Shown: positions 32,401 through 35,612 of the stretch, one piece after another
Position numbering within the stretch: position 1 is the first letter of the stretch
How the letters are laid out: each line of letters opens with the position of its first letter
Assembly: GCF_002727185.1 (NCBI RefSeq)
Contig: NZ_NIZW01000006.1
Span: 124,001-188,000 of the forward strand
Direction: 5' to 3'
Origin: Rhodopirellula bahusiensis
GTDB lineage: Bacteria > Planctomycetota > Planctomycetia > Pirellulales > Pirellulaceae
DNA: 64,000 nucleotides
The notes under the pieces: model-generated
The model's input: the letters and a program-made list of their open reading frames with translations, nothing else
The model's database searches: none
Told to the model about the DNA's origin: nothing
Translations under genes and position numbers: made by a program

Positions 32401-34623
32401 TATGAAGTCAGCGATGGCGACGCTTCGCGAACCACCATGGCAACGATTTCGTTGGTGGTGACTCCGGTCAACGACGCGCCGATCATTTCGCCACTGGCAC
32501 CAATCGTTGTCGAAGAAAGTGCTGGAACGGTCACCCTTCCCGATTGGCTCGGCACCGTCTTGGTCGGACCTCCCGGAACCGGCTCTGGTGGCCGTGCGGT
32601 GGACGAGTTCGACGGAACGGGAACCTCAGCCCCTCAGACAATCACTGAATATCGATTCTCCTATGTCAGTGGCGACGCCGATCTGCTCACCACCTCGGTT
32701 GGCAATCCAACTGGGTTGCAGATCCTGTCGGATGGATCGTTGCAGTTCATGACTTCGGACGAAAACAGTGGTTCGGCAACTTACGAATTGGTCGCCGTCG
32801 ACAGTGGCCCGAACAATCTTGCCAACGGAGACGTTTGGGAAAGCGATCCGGTTCAGTTCACTCTGACCGTCGCCGACGTGAACGACTTGCCAACCTTCAC
32901 CGCCGGTCCGGCCGTGACCGTGCTGGAAGATAGTGGCGCCTACTCACAGCCATGGGCGACGGATGTCTCCGCCGGCCCAGGCAACGAAGGCAATCAAACG
33001 GTTGCGTTCTTGGTCCAAGTACCGGCCGAAGATCAAGATTTGTTCACAGTGCTGCCATCGATCGACCCGAGCGGTGTGCTGACTTTCAGCGTAGCTCCCG
33101 ATGCGGCGGGCAGCACTGACGTCACCGTGACGTTGCAAGACTTCGACAATGGTGTCTTCGCTGGCAGTTCCCAGCCGGTCACTTTGTCGATCACGATCAC
33201 GGACCAGCCCGACCTTCCGGTCGCTGTGGATGACTCGTTCACCACCACCGAAGACGCAGTGCTGTTCTTCACGATCGAAGATTTGCTCGCCAACGACAGC
33301 GATCCTGACTTGAGCGACATCCTCAGCTTCGTGGAATTGCAAACCACGACAGCTTTGGGTGCGATCGTGAATGTCAATCAGACGACCGGCGAAATCTCTT
33401 ACACGCCGATGGGATCGGACACGATTCAGTCACTCCGTCCAGGTGAAACTGCAACGGACACGTTCGAGTACGGTCTGCAAGACGACAGTGGTGTGACCAG
33501 CGTCGTGACCGCGAATGTCACGCTGACCATTCAAGGTCGCAACGATGCACCGGTTGCTGTCGACGACCGCGTATTCATCGAGTCGGTTGGCACGACCGTG
33601 TTGGATCAAATGCGAGACCCGTTGTTCAATGATTCGGACATCGACGGAACGCTGGATCGCTCATCGCTGACGATTGTGGTCGAACCTCAGTTCGGAACGC
33701 TGTCCGACGATAACGGCGTGCTGACGTATTTGCCCGGACCTGACTTCGCTGGTGTGGACACGTTCACCTACACAATCGCGGATGACTTGGGCCAAGCCAG
33801 TGCTCAAGCCTCGGTTGAACTTCAGGGACGCCCAACGGCTTCGGACATCACCGCGGGAACATCCGTGGGACGCACCGGTGCGATCGACATCTCCGATAGT
33901 TTCAACACTGCGTTTGACCTGGACTTGTCGTCCATTCTGATCACGACCCAGCCAACCAACGGCAGTGCGGAAGTGGTCGATGGCATGATCATGTACACGC
34001 CAGACGACGGTTACGTCGGAGCGGATTTCTTGATCTTCACTGTCGCGGACGTCAACGGAAACCGCAGTGCACCGACTCGCATGAACCTCAACACGGTTCA
34101 AAGTCGTTTGCAGAACCCGGTCAGCTTCTCCGACGTCAACCGCAATGGCGAAGTCACCGCATTGGACGCATTGTTGGTCATCAACCGCTTGAATGAAGTC
34201 AGCGGCAACTCCGGTGGCGAGAACATTCCGGTCACTGACGATGACTTCGGAATCGGAACCAACGATGGCGTGAATGAGCAGTTCTACTACGACCAAAGTG
34301 GTGACGGCTTCATCTCGTCGTTGGATGCTCTGCGAGTGATCAACGAGATCAACGCACAAAGCCAATCTGGATTCGGCGAACCTGCCGGTGAAGCCACTGA
34401 CCTTCTGGTTGGCGACTTCAGTGCATCCGCTGGATTGGGTGCTTCAACCTCGATCGCTGCTGAATCGGTTGATTCAGCAACAACCAAGGTCGTCGGATCA
34501 GCTGCAGCCGGATCGGAAGTTGACTTGATTGATTTGATCGCCAACGAGCAGTCCAATCGTGAAAGCGATGATTCAGATTCTTTGGAATCGAATTTGGATG
34601 CCGCTGTGCGAGAATTGTTCTAG
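11482..34623 (+). CDS. Giant secreted multidomain protein (7,713 aa): two matrixin-like domains, PPC, beta-helix, GEVED, cadherin/Ig-like array, dockerin-like end
   Basis: One uninterrupted frame of 7,713 codons, roughly 0.8 MDa. The N-terminus is basic and holds the planctomycetal extracellular motif LEKRELLAAE (56-65) instead of a plain signal peptide. Approximate domains: metalloprotease 1 (140-325; HEIGHGLGLAH at 296-306, Met-turn KLMEP); PPC-like (343-478); Ig/Big-like (485-800); metalloprotease 2 (830-1000; HEIGHSLGLNH at 955-965, no Met-turn seen); PPC-like (1000-1110); right-handed beta-helix (1390-1880); two PPC-like (1900-2270); propeller-like (2280-2860); jelly-roll-like (2880-3110); second beta-helix (3240-3480); Big_5-like (3480-3660); GEVED-like (ends with VGGEVEDY at 4054-4061); cadherin/VCBS/Ig-like array (4070-7500, many PVNDAPV-type junctions); dockerin-like pair (DVNRNGEVTALDALLVINRL from 7551, DQSGDGFISSLDALRVINEI from 7604). 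No transmembrane helix was seen. Probably a cell-surface or matrix protein; function unknown. Confidence 0.9.
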   Translation: MTLRRFQTLLGNAVSDASSPSDGRAKGRQHSKSRRARNERRSKWQTADRRLNHETLEKRELLAAELGLIAHPVFAPGTPSETIEQWHEEHGDNHAAITSGTKLPGFQFGPQLQPILFNPTDPLRWRTSALNPNGAPNLGDPITLTWSIVPDGTPMLDPNTGNTTGNSELVSFLDGVYGSGATNEITEKPWFNIFANVYDVWSQGTGLNFVYEDDDDQSPWAGAASIGEADVRADLRIAGAAIDGNYNVLAANYPPYGFGSNGLDGDMIIDTSDSYYSDTANSAFDLNIELTNILAHEIGHGLGLAHVMPTNGTKLMEPFISANYYGPQEDDIFNINMLYGDAMEPNDSIASAVHLGVLDLAAQTITDVSIDSPNSDVDVFAFTLNNPTEIDLVVTPVGTSYEEGEQGGDPPVSVDRQRQQDLQFRLLDGNGNEISLSNDNTLGNAEFRANVQLAEGSYAIEVSAYSGTDSQAYRMSVGNSARVLVGPTLLAIRPDDSGLLQNGDTLETAPNEFNLFFNGGADLDEATINADTVKLVRAGEDGIFGPNPANLDVNGNPIDDDIQVELGYVGLLESGSIEASNLQQIVLRPASSAAHNAFDPSFGFPDDLYKIVLVGEGNSPLQSRAGIPFDGGNNFETAFRLNRGSQVVAVVPQPIVRSNATQANPKGVLTQQSDTVVVHFDGQLLDVGDAENPAFYRLVDTRATADKSDDQLAPLQPNLATYDVAVGTVTLLFSSPIPEGNYRLDIGEAGTPVGGSPIVPSSALTSDDDNSTLLTASDLTGTPASPVTLDASGVRISSQIQVQSVPLAQRVGSEDEPGHREIQREPHVGNNEGVGLELPSAISIVRYYFPSTLGTDTNGQDYINLITEKEKEIVRTLFDIYASLSGFEFVETSETTPGADQLMIGKGDFRAVSPGLGPNDGVAGLANNTFAILNGSIYNQSNRFFGDGFTETMMHEIGHSLGLNHSYDIPSVQGAAVPNDVLPGDHDIVHLQRVSAPNATDIDLYKFAVGETGKFTAETFAERLSTPSGLSTVLTLFAVNDDGTLEIVARNDRYFGNDSFLNVELDAGTYLIGVSSTDNEEYNPLVPDSGFGGTTDGLYELELKFHGESASVLRDVDGTPIDGDRDGTPGGVFSFYFQASDADTTVFVDRLNDPNAAALDGSGTLGDAFDNIGQALQRAGERLVFPTVGLDTLDATDTFEVIQTIGGTPVTESFDFGPGGITLAPGGSPEDAATAAANAINSVLPGVATVVGRTVELTGIDRLDLSGSDTLLNTPNLVRIIGNDADGDPSTTADIKPYLIGTATSGAALRDGADFRVPQGVTAMIDAGALIKMRKANLDVGSSSIDIDRSASALQVLGTPDTPVWLRSYFDSTFGGNSTGSSAANPPAAGDFGGIVLRDDSDLESSGMFLNYISHSDIRHGGGKVFVDSAEASFSPIHIIDARPTIAFNQITDSNSAAVSASPDSFDESNGRIGPEIVGNYLSGNTINGLFIRIETQDGEVVTKLTTPGRFNDTDIAHVLTENLVIAGNVGGRYLDKVTGELTARDSGRLLVDPGIVIKSSGSRIEAEAGGSALIAEGTQNRPVIFTSINDDRYGGSGVYDTTNTPNSAGQAGDWGGFYFGYTSSGSIDNAIISYGGGDSSIEGGSANFNVIEIHQAEVRITNSLISDNADGNATGVRNGRGANDAATIYVRGAQPIIIGNEIVDNAGPAININANSLQFSNQPDYGRSTGNLDVFAEFDDNVGPLVRLNQFENNGINGMLVRGEVLTTESIWDDTDIVHVLQNEITVGNHHSNSGLTLRSSGSDSLVVKLSGNNAGFTATGTPAEIIDRIGGTVTVSGSPGFPVILTSLQDDSVGAGFTPNGAFLYDTGNDGQTGGQKGDWRGFEFDEFSNDRNVAVVRERETPLTAGKDENAFPGVAQFVGTLAPDQKSGDENRRLGFEVQGFISPDSPNDLDVYSFEGTAGTPVWLDIDRTDTSLDTVIEVLNANGTVIARSLRSTDTNLPGTLNALPLEQNPLLGGDFNSENFRDAGMHFVLPGTPDTVGRYFVRIRSLGSTPTSLDGVSSGQYHLQIRLQQVDEYPGSTIQYADMRYATTAIDVSGLPARSHILGEAGEVQAAPNNTFAQAQPLQSLLQSDMAAISISGNLGTEQGVTNRDLDVDWYRFDATQTGIQVISGVNDSAGTVAVVFDMDYADKANRGDTTLAVYDGNGQLIFVGRDSNIADDQPDTIDSDPDIDDLSRGSLGTKDGYIGPVHLTTGGEYYIAIMGNGVTPSALMGQYDNLGHFLQDDDGDGVADSAVQSESGEIFVPEGNADNRYVRLEPINSVDRVVEDRIGFSGYNTIPLDPFFPNGINIQPQTSIFNIDTAADVESHLPAFTLENVPLYVATDRPLPNADDQLYIADAYNGGTYTRPVSPNNWSANNNDIQDITIRSDGRMFGYQRQTNVADSVGQLVEIDPATGALTVVSQDNIPGETPTINARNLNANLTAPGNRSTLNDPRLEEFTNSDEVDALTFERTGNITSDPSYDLYYVVRESDASSKLYRATSDGDASPVAAAASGPNTGANVKYGVMGNINLPGATYATANFQVFTNGNNVARTNIRIQSNQPGVDGDFTVSISRPNNGNQAGIGNVSVAGRTITVIIGTDANGTGGPSAAAIVNAINNDADARQIVTASIYGGNANNNGDGNDGTAANNVGALNYTAGTGTALAGRVTGISFDDPVEPTQMYGVTNAGEIIAIDKNSGDATLLNTVIGADFSALALGPQSVENGAYADMLFATTTGGRLYAFDFNGILQNIFAGGTDSVVFNDIAPANGDNPVGLAFSPLDLNLWHPTTRRANDVGHGINEAPDGSRTPGDIDQTYGEAGAVGGDREFSQASGGASFYFGLEEWIAPNDFDNTTQGYITYDGQENAQFGLSEKLHRDLTSNPAVVNTYALAGGAQGQLVSNSFNLDGSVAEDRPTLYVNYFLETENHPGETTANGQDPFRDAARVFVLRPSTGEWELVATNNSALSVADPSQNPTAELPGFISHLSDAGLNSTTPRDEDAQVVQELFDNTGTWRQARIDLSSFAGEVGLQLRFDFSTSGRIAGDGIPPAFGEISSDSRSNATLNNFFEGFYIDDIIVGYAERGEMVTVPNRVPTVEGALQGGTREINTDAGTSALLNDARFSNRDPNRNPEILSGPYQVEIRRVDEYATLAESNILPDFGFSFQPFDTNDRHILSEDGVSMFGGTTGLLADQNRERQQGMFIIDSNFISDSEDVGIDIQPGTAEETGVPHQGSLINFPQLNSPRLVPGVVIQNNVISGESAIRFAGETTTEAGRSVPFGRIVNNTLVGFGDGTGIDVIGQAAPTIINNILSEFGTAIDVEGFNATNTVVRKNYFQGNANNGTTGTNPELAGTNAPLFIDRSSRNYYLAAGSAAIDNSQETLADRLDFVTFKTELGIARSNIDAPQRDVFGQLRVDSGQSGGGSGADPFIDQGAIDRADTDAPYAVLLKPIDDDNAGLDRDPNPTVVSLDDPILDVFSILIGDGRDENSPFEGTGIDPATVDRDAILVRRNNIELVEGVDYQLGFNGSTGELRLTPLTTLWQPNGVYEIFLDNQRIADRAGNLLRPNQQDGSTKFTIILPTVNLDYGDAIDGFGTILDSDGARHAIIDGGQIRLGQIIDSELDAAVAGSPGAQDDDRLPVIITLGTSAFQTPVTTGGVSIMEAVQMPVLGDTLTIDIGSPRGPVTFEFVTVGRSAESGNLPVIFDDTLLTDPGEVLDQLNAFTSDVHDAIAEMFEDFGLAFDVEFTSGSAIAPTTQPSLSLTNFDDEDGVGIGSPNTEREITITPSDPASLVVATSPANPVVIDVQAIPASGDQVVIDLGTSAGSKTFEFLLVDPAATSQQASTSGTIAVRFEAADTVNDIAARLAARIDQALAGFGTNFSATFAGSLVTLENQATTQTVFVDSLTDPNSVSIGVLGYLNPNNPNGASILVNAPNGGFLDAWIDWDQNQLFDPRDSSEDGGEQIFRSIPLSAGDNILNIVTPTTASSGLAWARFRISPEGGLSSDGLAVGGEVEDYQVEIIPAPIPTPQDDRYDILEDQSLLTAEMGLSSVLFGPTVAADDLLTPFAPTTVVLMDGPSHAENFSIDPLTGHFQYVPKADFAGIDTFTYRLADQATLVDNPVLDINGDPIGVATVTINVDPVNDVPSVENLTLLALEDTERTFTAEQLKASAFGDGDREFTLTLPDGSTQPAPWDESIQSFDVVALHTTVGGLTTDITSATTVPVDGFKTPRGRIIPIWDGTVLDEIRYLADTDLNQDNPNGDSLLRDEFQFTIEDDGVLVNPGADLVNSSDDTSFIGGKLTAQATAQIDVKPKNDAPVAAEDLISENNAEWNAFFIGPDPLNPVAPVPVPTEDQTLVIPQAYLIANDKEARDSATDENDNTNDAGLTVTAVSATSALGGTVSIDTNGDIVYTPALNTYGEDSFTYTVTDSGITFDLGPEGMPGSMLEEPDPLSHTATVRILIKPVNDTPQADDLALDLLEYQEDEDGTGEANPVSKSDGSGFKDFSKDDLLRLGGAGSAVEVTPPVDFPADFDEDAQDLRVIKIGLPDATAASVDARLLTYDAVTGLAPVQTLATARGTLSLTFSLVPDPANPGNFLADSGEFVSGSYEPNVDYNEESPFDATDLFTYFVEDFSEIPVPGAGNFPGESLNSVGHGSLTSEAATVTMTTHATNDTPEFPVFNTVTFAEDINDAGDTFNTVFYDIYGEAVIASADPAVHNLPQAIFVSRATAEDERGNSSGAPATQSLTYSYSTLYEPVGMFESAPVLDEYGVLTLTPRANAYGYAVFTVTMTDDGQSYDPGTGMLVDDVPPLSVTRTLTVHITPVNDAPVTFDRELEVQEIEEFDDVTGQPSGVDPARIELTPDDFLVGADGPLASAEQSDFTDDVDAVDEFDEEEQSLRVVEFTVTLADGSTAVADAENNNGVELTLATGRITFNFDDISAGGAYTGGVYYPNVDYNEESPFAANEQFTYVVEDFGMTSIPGSQFINGGAADEVDYTNDGAMPPVGLNNRSVPQTMTLTTRATNDVPEFPVFNTVTFAEDINDAGDAFNTVFYDIYGEAVIASADPAVHNLPQAIFVSRATAEDERGNSSGAPTTQALTYSYTTLYEPAGMFESAPVLDEYGVLTLTPRADAYGYAVFTVTMTDDGQSYDPDTGMLVDDAPPASVARTLTVHITPVNDAPVTVDRALEVTEAKEFANGSGRPTGDVASIDLTPDQFLGGTTENSELAEQSDFTDDVAAVDEFDEEEQSLRVVEFTVTLADGSTAVVDAENNNGVELTLATGRITFNFDDTSAGGAYTGGVYYPNVDYNEESPFAANEQFTYVVEDFGTTSIPGSQFINGGAADEVDYTNDGTMPPVGLNNRSVPQTMTLTTRATNDVPEFPVFNTVTFAEDINDAGDAFNTVFYDIYGEAVIASADPAVHNLPQAIFVSRATAEDERGNSSGAPTTQALTYSYTTLYEPAGMFESAPVLDEYGVLTLTPRADAYGYAVFTVTMTDDGQSYDPDTGMLVDDAPPASVARTLTVHITPVNDAPVTVDRALEVTEAKEFANGSGRPTGDVASIDLTPDQFLGGTTENSELAEQSDFTDDVAAVDEFDEEEQSLRVVEFTVTLADGSTAVVDAENNNGVELTLATGRITFNFDDISAGGAYTGGIYYPNVDYNEESPFAANEQFTYVIEDYGTTSIPGSQFINGGATDEVDYTNDGAMPPVGLNNRSVPQTMTLTTRATNDVPEFPVFNTVTFVEDVNDTGASFNTVFYDVYAGGLVANYDAADPMRPQAIFVSRDTAFDERGDGLGFDPTQSLSYTFTSLASSSPSGMFETLPTMDDFGVLTLTPRADVYGWAVFEVTATDDGASYDAGAAGLISSPRSITRTLTINITPVNDAPVSFDRDLEVTEVEEFSSPNDLPTGSVARLQILPEDFLGGTTGNPELAKASDFSNDVVSFEEYDEDEQDLRVVEFTVTLDDNSLLVVNAGNYVNGTQIGLLSGTITFQFDSTTGEFLEGEYLPSIDVNDQLPFEPTEVFQYVVEDFGPTSIPGSDRPTPDATGSIDYTTVGGVGSNNRSQPRDMTLTVRSVNDVPEFPVFDTVTFAEDINDAGGAFNTVFYDIYGGEVIGSNNPLVHGLPEAIHPGRATALDERSVQELSYSVSVISSPSGMFASDPILDRFGVLQLQPNADAYGYAVFALTMTDDGQSYISGSIQDDPRSITRTLTVNITPVNDQPVAYDRELTVNEVEEYFPITGQPTGRVAVLDLTPETFLEGNPSDAQTADFADGVVTTNEFDEDEQDLRVVQFTVTNSSGTPTVVSRDNLDGIEIPLATGTVTFNFDASGAFVSGQYLPSVDYNQEDPFLDFERFSYIVEDFGATSVPGSDYINGQMAPPVAGFQQADYTTVGGVGSNNRSESRRVTIRTIQVNDAPRVEFRETVDIRERDDNRGTSLTDWATRRDPAETTALDEFDRQDVFFTFKEYVSQSVTDLFRPGFTPEVSDDGTLTVYPSPDAVGTGVFVITATDRVSDTDPFTPKSTEMTVTVNVRPVNDQPRLSDIAPTPKTGSIDDAYEIAADGTLIVTMKEDNTANDGTTGTTYSIPLEADGARPGLLDIYTAGPDNESDGTLGGGQTVALVPFTTLPTTLGGSVTYIPENGTTPASLEYTPPTNVNSLNNLPDSFTYQVIDDGTNFNIRDQVLDTSPLTRTGRIQFVLNPVNDRPVFDIAQTVINVSEDANMFVRNDFAFNVFGGPTPTANDEFSLTAAQTVSFNRIEPVNVTGTQATQAFTTLPTIVPAGHLTFQAAPGVFGEFVFDIYGQDNGQGPNFGRGDLNESLARRITINVLAVNDAPIPANGTGDTTTIVSREDITLNIPVDGVINGSLLGNFIAGPESPVDGLPDENDSQTLSAVNVPLQTAMGGSLTPSPNGAGATSYVYTPPLNFVGTDQFVYEVSDGDASRTTMATISLVVTPVNDAPIISPLAPIVVEESAGTVTLPDWLGTVLVGPPGTGSGGRAVDEFDGTGTSAPQTITEYRFSYVSGDADLLTTSVGNPTGLQILSDGSLQFMTSDENSGSATYELVAVDSGPNNLANGDVWESDPVQFTLTVADVNDLPTFTAGPAVTVLEDSGAYSQPWATDVSAGPGNEGNQTVAFLVQVPAEDQDLFTVLPSIDPSGVLTFSVAPDAAGSTDVTVTLQDFDNGVFAGSSQPVTLSITITDQPDLPVAVDDSFTTTEDAVLFFTIEDLLANDSDPDLSDILSFVELQTTTALGAIVNVNQTTGEISYTPMGSDTIQSLRPGETATDTFEYGLQDDSGVTSVVTANVTLTIQGRNDAPVAVDDRVFIESVGTTVLDQMRDPLFNDSDIDGTLDRSSLTIVVEPQFGTLSDDNGVLTYLPGPDFAGVDTFTYTIADDLGQASAQASVELQGRPTASDITAGTSVGRTGAIDISDSFNTAFDLDLSSILITTQPTNGSAEVVDGMIMYTPDDGYVGADFLIFTVADVNGNRSAPTRMNLNTVQSRLQNPVSFSDVNRNGEVTALDALLVINRLNEVSGNSGGENIPVTDDDFGIGTNDGVNEQFYYDQSGDGFISSLDALRVINEINAQSQSGFGEPAGEATDLLVGDFSASAGLGASTSIAAESVDSATTKVVGSAAAGSEVDLIDLIANEQSNRESDDSDSLESNLDAAVRELF
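25621..30835 (+). repeat. Tandem array of about five ~1,050-base cadherin/Ig-like units in the giant gene
   Basis: Units begin at about 25621, 26677, 27730, 28783 and 29827, each opening with NDxPEFPVFxTVTFxED(I/V)ND and ending with a shared ...NNRSxPxxMTLTxRxxND junction. Spacing is about 1056, 1053, 1053, 1044 and 1008 bases. Each unit (~350 residues) contains FNTVFYD(I/V)Y, GMFES-type, YGYAVFxxTMTDDG, TRTLTVxITPVNDxPV and DEDEQDLRVVEFTVT-type blocks, so it is probably two to three Ig-like domains repeated as a block. Units 2 and 3 are nearly identical; units 1, 4 and 5 have diverged. Confidence 0.92.
26632..28496 (+). repeat. Recent in-frame duplication: about 812 identical bases at 1,053-base offset
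   Basis: 26632-27443 and 27685-28496 match without a difference in my base-by-base reading, synonymous sites included. Mismatches appear on both sides (for example the C before AAC in CACCAAC/CACAAAC upstream, and G to A at 27444/28497). The offset of 1,053 is exactly 351 codons, so the frame is kept. Identity at silent sites points to very recent unequal crossover or gene conversion. Confidence 0.9.
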
Positions 34624-34640
34624 TCCAGCACATATGAAGC

Positions 34641-34672
34641 GGGCGTCGTTGGGACCTGTCTCGACGATGCCC
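34641..34672 (+). terminator. Possible 3' hairpin of the giant gene
   Basis: A 9-bp stem (GGGCGTCGT / ACGATGCCC, one G-U pair) with a 14-base loop starts 18 bases after the stop at 34623. There is no T tract, so it may be a weak or Rho-assisted end, or an mRNA-stabilising hairpin. Confidence 0.4.
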
Positions 34673-34692
34673 GTGGCTCTAAGCTGGTTGGC

Positions 34693-35460
34693 ATGAACGA
34701 AGCCATTCCCGAACCGAGCGATCTTCTCGTGCCAGAAGACCCGGCGCAGTCACTCGATGTGATTGCGGTGGGTGCTCATCCGGACGATGTCGAATCAGCT
34801 TGTGGTGGAACGCTGGCAAAGATGGTCCGCCAGGGCTACCACGTCGGCATCATTGATTTGACCGATGGAGAACCGACGCCGAATTGCCCCGACGTCGAAA
34901 CTCGGATGGCAGAATCAGTTCGAGCGGCAGAGTGCCTTGGCGTTCACGCGCGAGTTCAACTGAACCTCCCCAATCGAATTCTGATGGACGGGTTCGTCCC
35001 TCGCATCGCTTTGGCTCGGCAGTTCCGTCGTTTCCGGCCGCGAATTGTGATTGGCTTTGGTCAAAAGACTCCGATGGCTTCCCCGGACCATTGGCAAGCG
35101 ATGCAGATCACCGACGCGGCCGTGTTCTACAGCCGACTTTGTCGTTGGGACGAACACTTTGACGGGGTCCCCGTCCACGCCGTTGCTCGTCAGTTGTATT
35201 TCCGATTGGCATTCGAGCCCGACGTGATGCCGGGTGAATCTCATCATTTGATCGTTGACATTGGAGATTGCCTGGAGCAGAAACTCGCGTCGATCACGGC
35301 TTACGAGAGCCAATTTGCTCACAAACCGAAAATTGCCGAACGGGTGCGAGCCGCAGCTTTGGTCACCGGATCGCAAGCCGGATGTTGGGCTGGAGAAGCT
35401 TTTGCCTCGGCTCACCCGTATTCGGTCAGTGATTTGGTCAAGACGGTCATGAACCTCTGA
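34693..35460 (+). CDS. PIG-L/LmbE-family N-acetylglucosaminyl deacetylase-like protein
   Basis: A 255-residue cytoplasmic zinc hydrolase of the PIG-L family, which removes acetyl groups from N-acetylglucosamine-type substrates (BshB, MshB, GlcNAc-PI deacetylase). The signature AHPDDVE lies at residues 28-34 and supplies the metal-binding His and Asp; a later zinc-ligand region is around SPDHWQAMQITDAAVFYS. The length and the VRxAE pattern (ESVRAAECLGV) are close to BshB proteins of bacillithiol synthesis, but the partner genes bshA and bshC are not seen here. It starts 70 bases after the giant gene and could share its transcript if the hairpin at 34641-34672 is weak. Confidence 0.85.
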   Translation: MNEAIPEPSDLLVPEDPAQSLDVIAVGAHPDDVESACGGTLAKMVRQGYHVGIIDLTDGEPTPNCPDVETRMAESVRAAECLGVHARVQLNLPNRILMDGFVPRIALARQFRRFRPRIVIGFGQKTPMASPDHWQAMQITDAAVFYSRLCRWDEHFDGVPVHAVARQLYFRLAFEPDVMPGESHHLIVDIGDCLEQKLASITAYESQFAHKPKIAERVRAAALVTGSQAGCWAGEAFASAHPYSVSDLVKTVMNL

Positions 35461-35467
35461 TCGAAAC

Positions 35468-35522
35468 GTGACAAACGCGTCTTCGGTGGCTGGTGCTGTT
35501 CGATCCAGCGGTCGTTTGTCAC
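35468..35522. repeat. 10-bp perfect inverted repeat between the deacetylase gene and metG
   Basis: GTGACAAACG (35468-35477) and CGTTTGTCAC (35513-35522) with a 35-base loop, starting 8 bases past the deacetylase stop. It could be a long-loop 3' hairpin of that gene or a split operator for metG. No T tract follows. Confidence 0.45.
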
Positions 35523-35612
35523 AATCGCGACCTCGGATGGTGAACCCCACGTCGCGAAAATGAGTCGTGGGTATCGCTGAAGCCCTCGATCCACTCACCG
35601 ACAACTGCTTTC

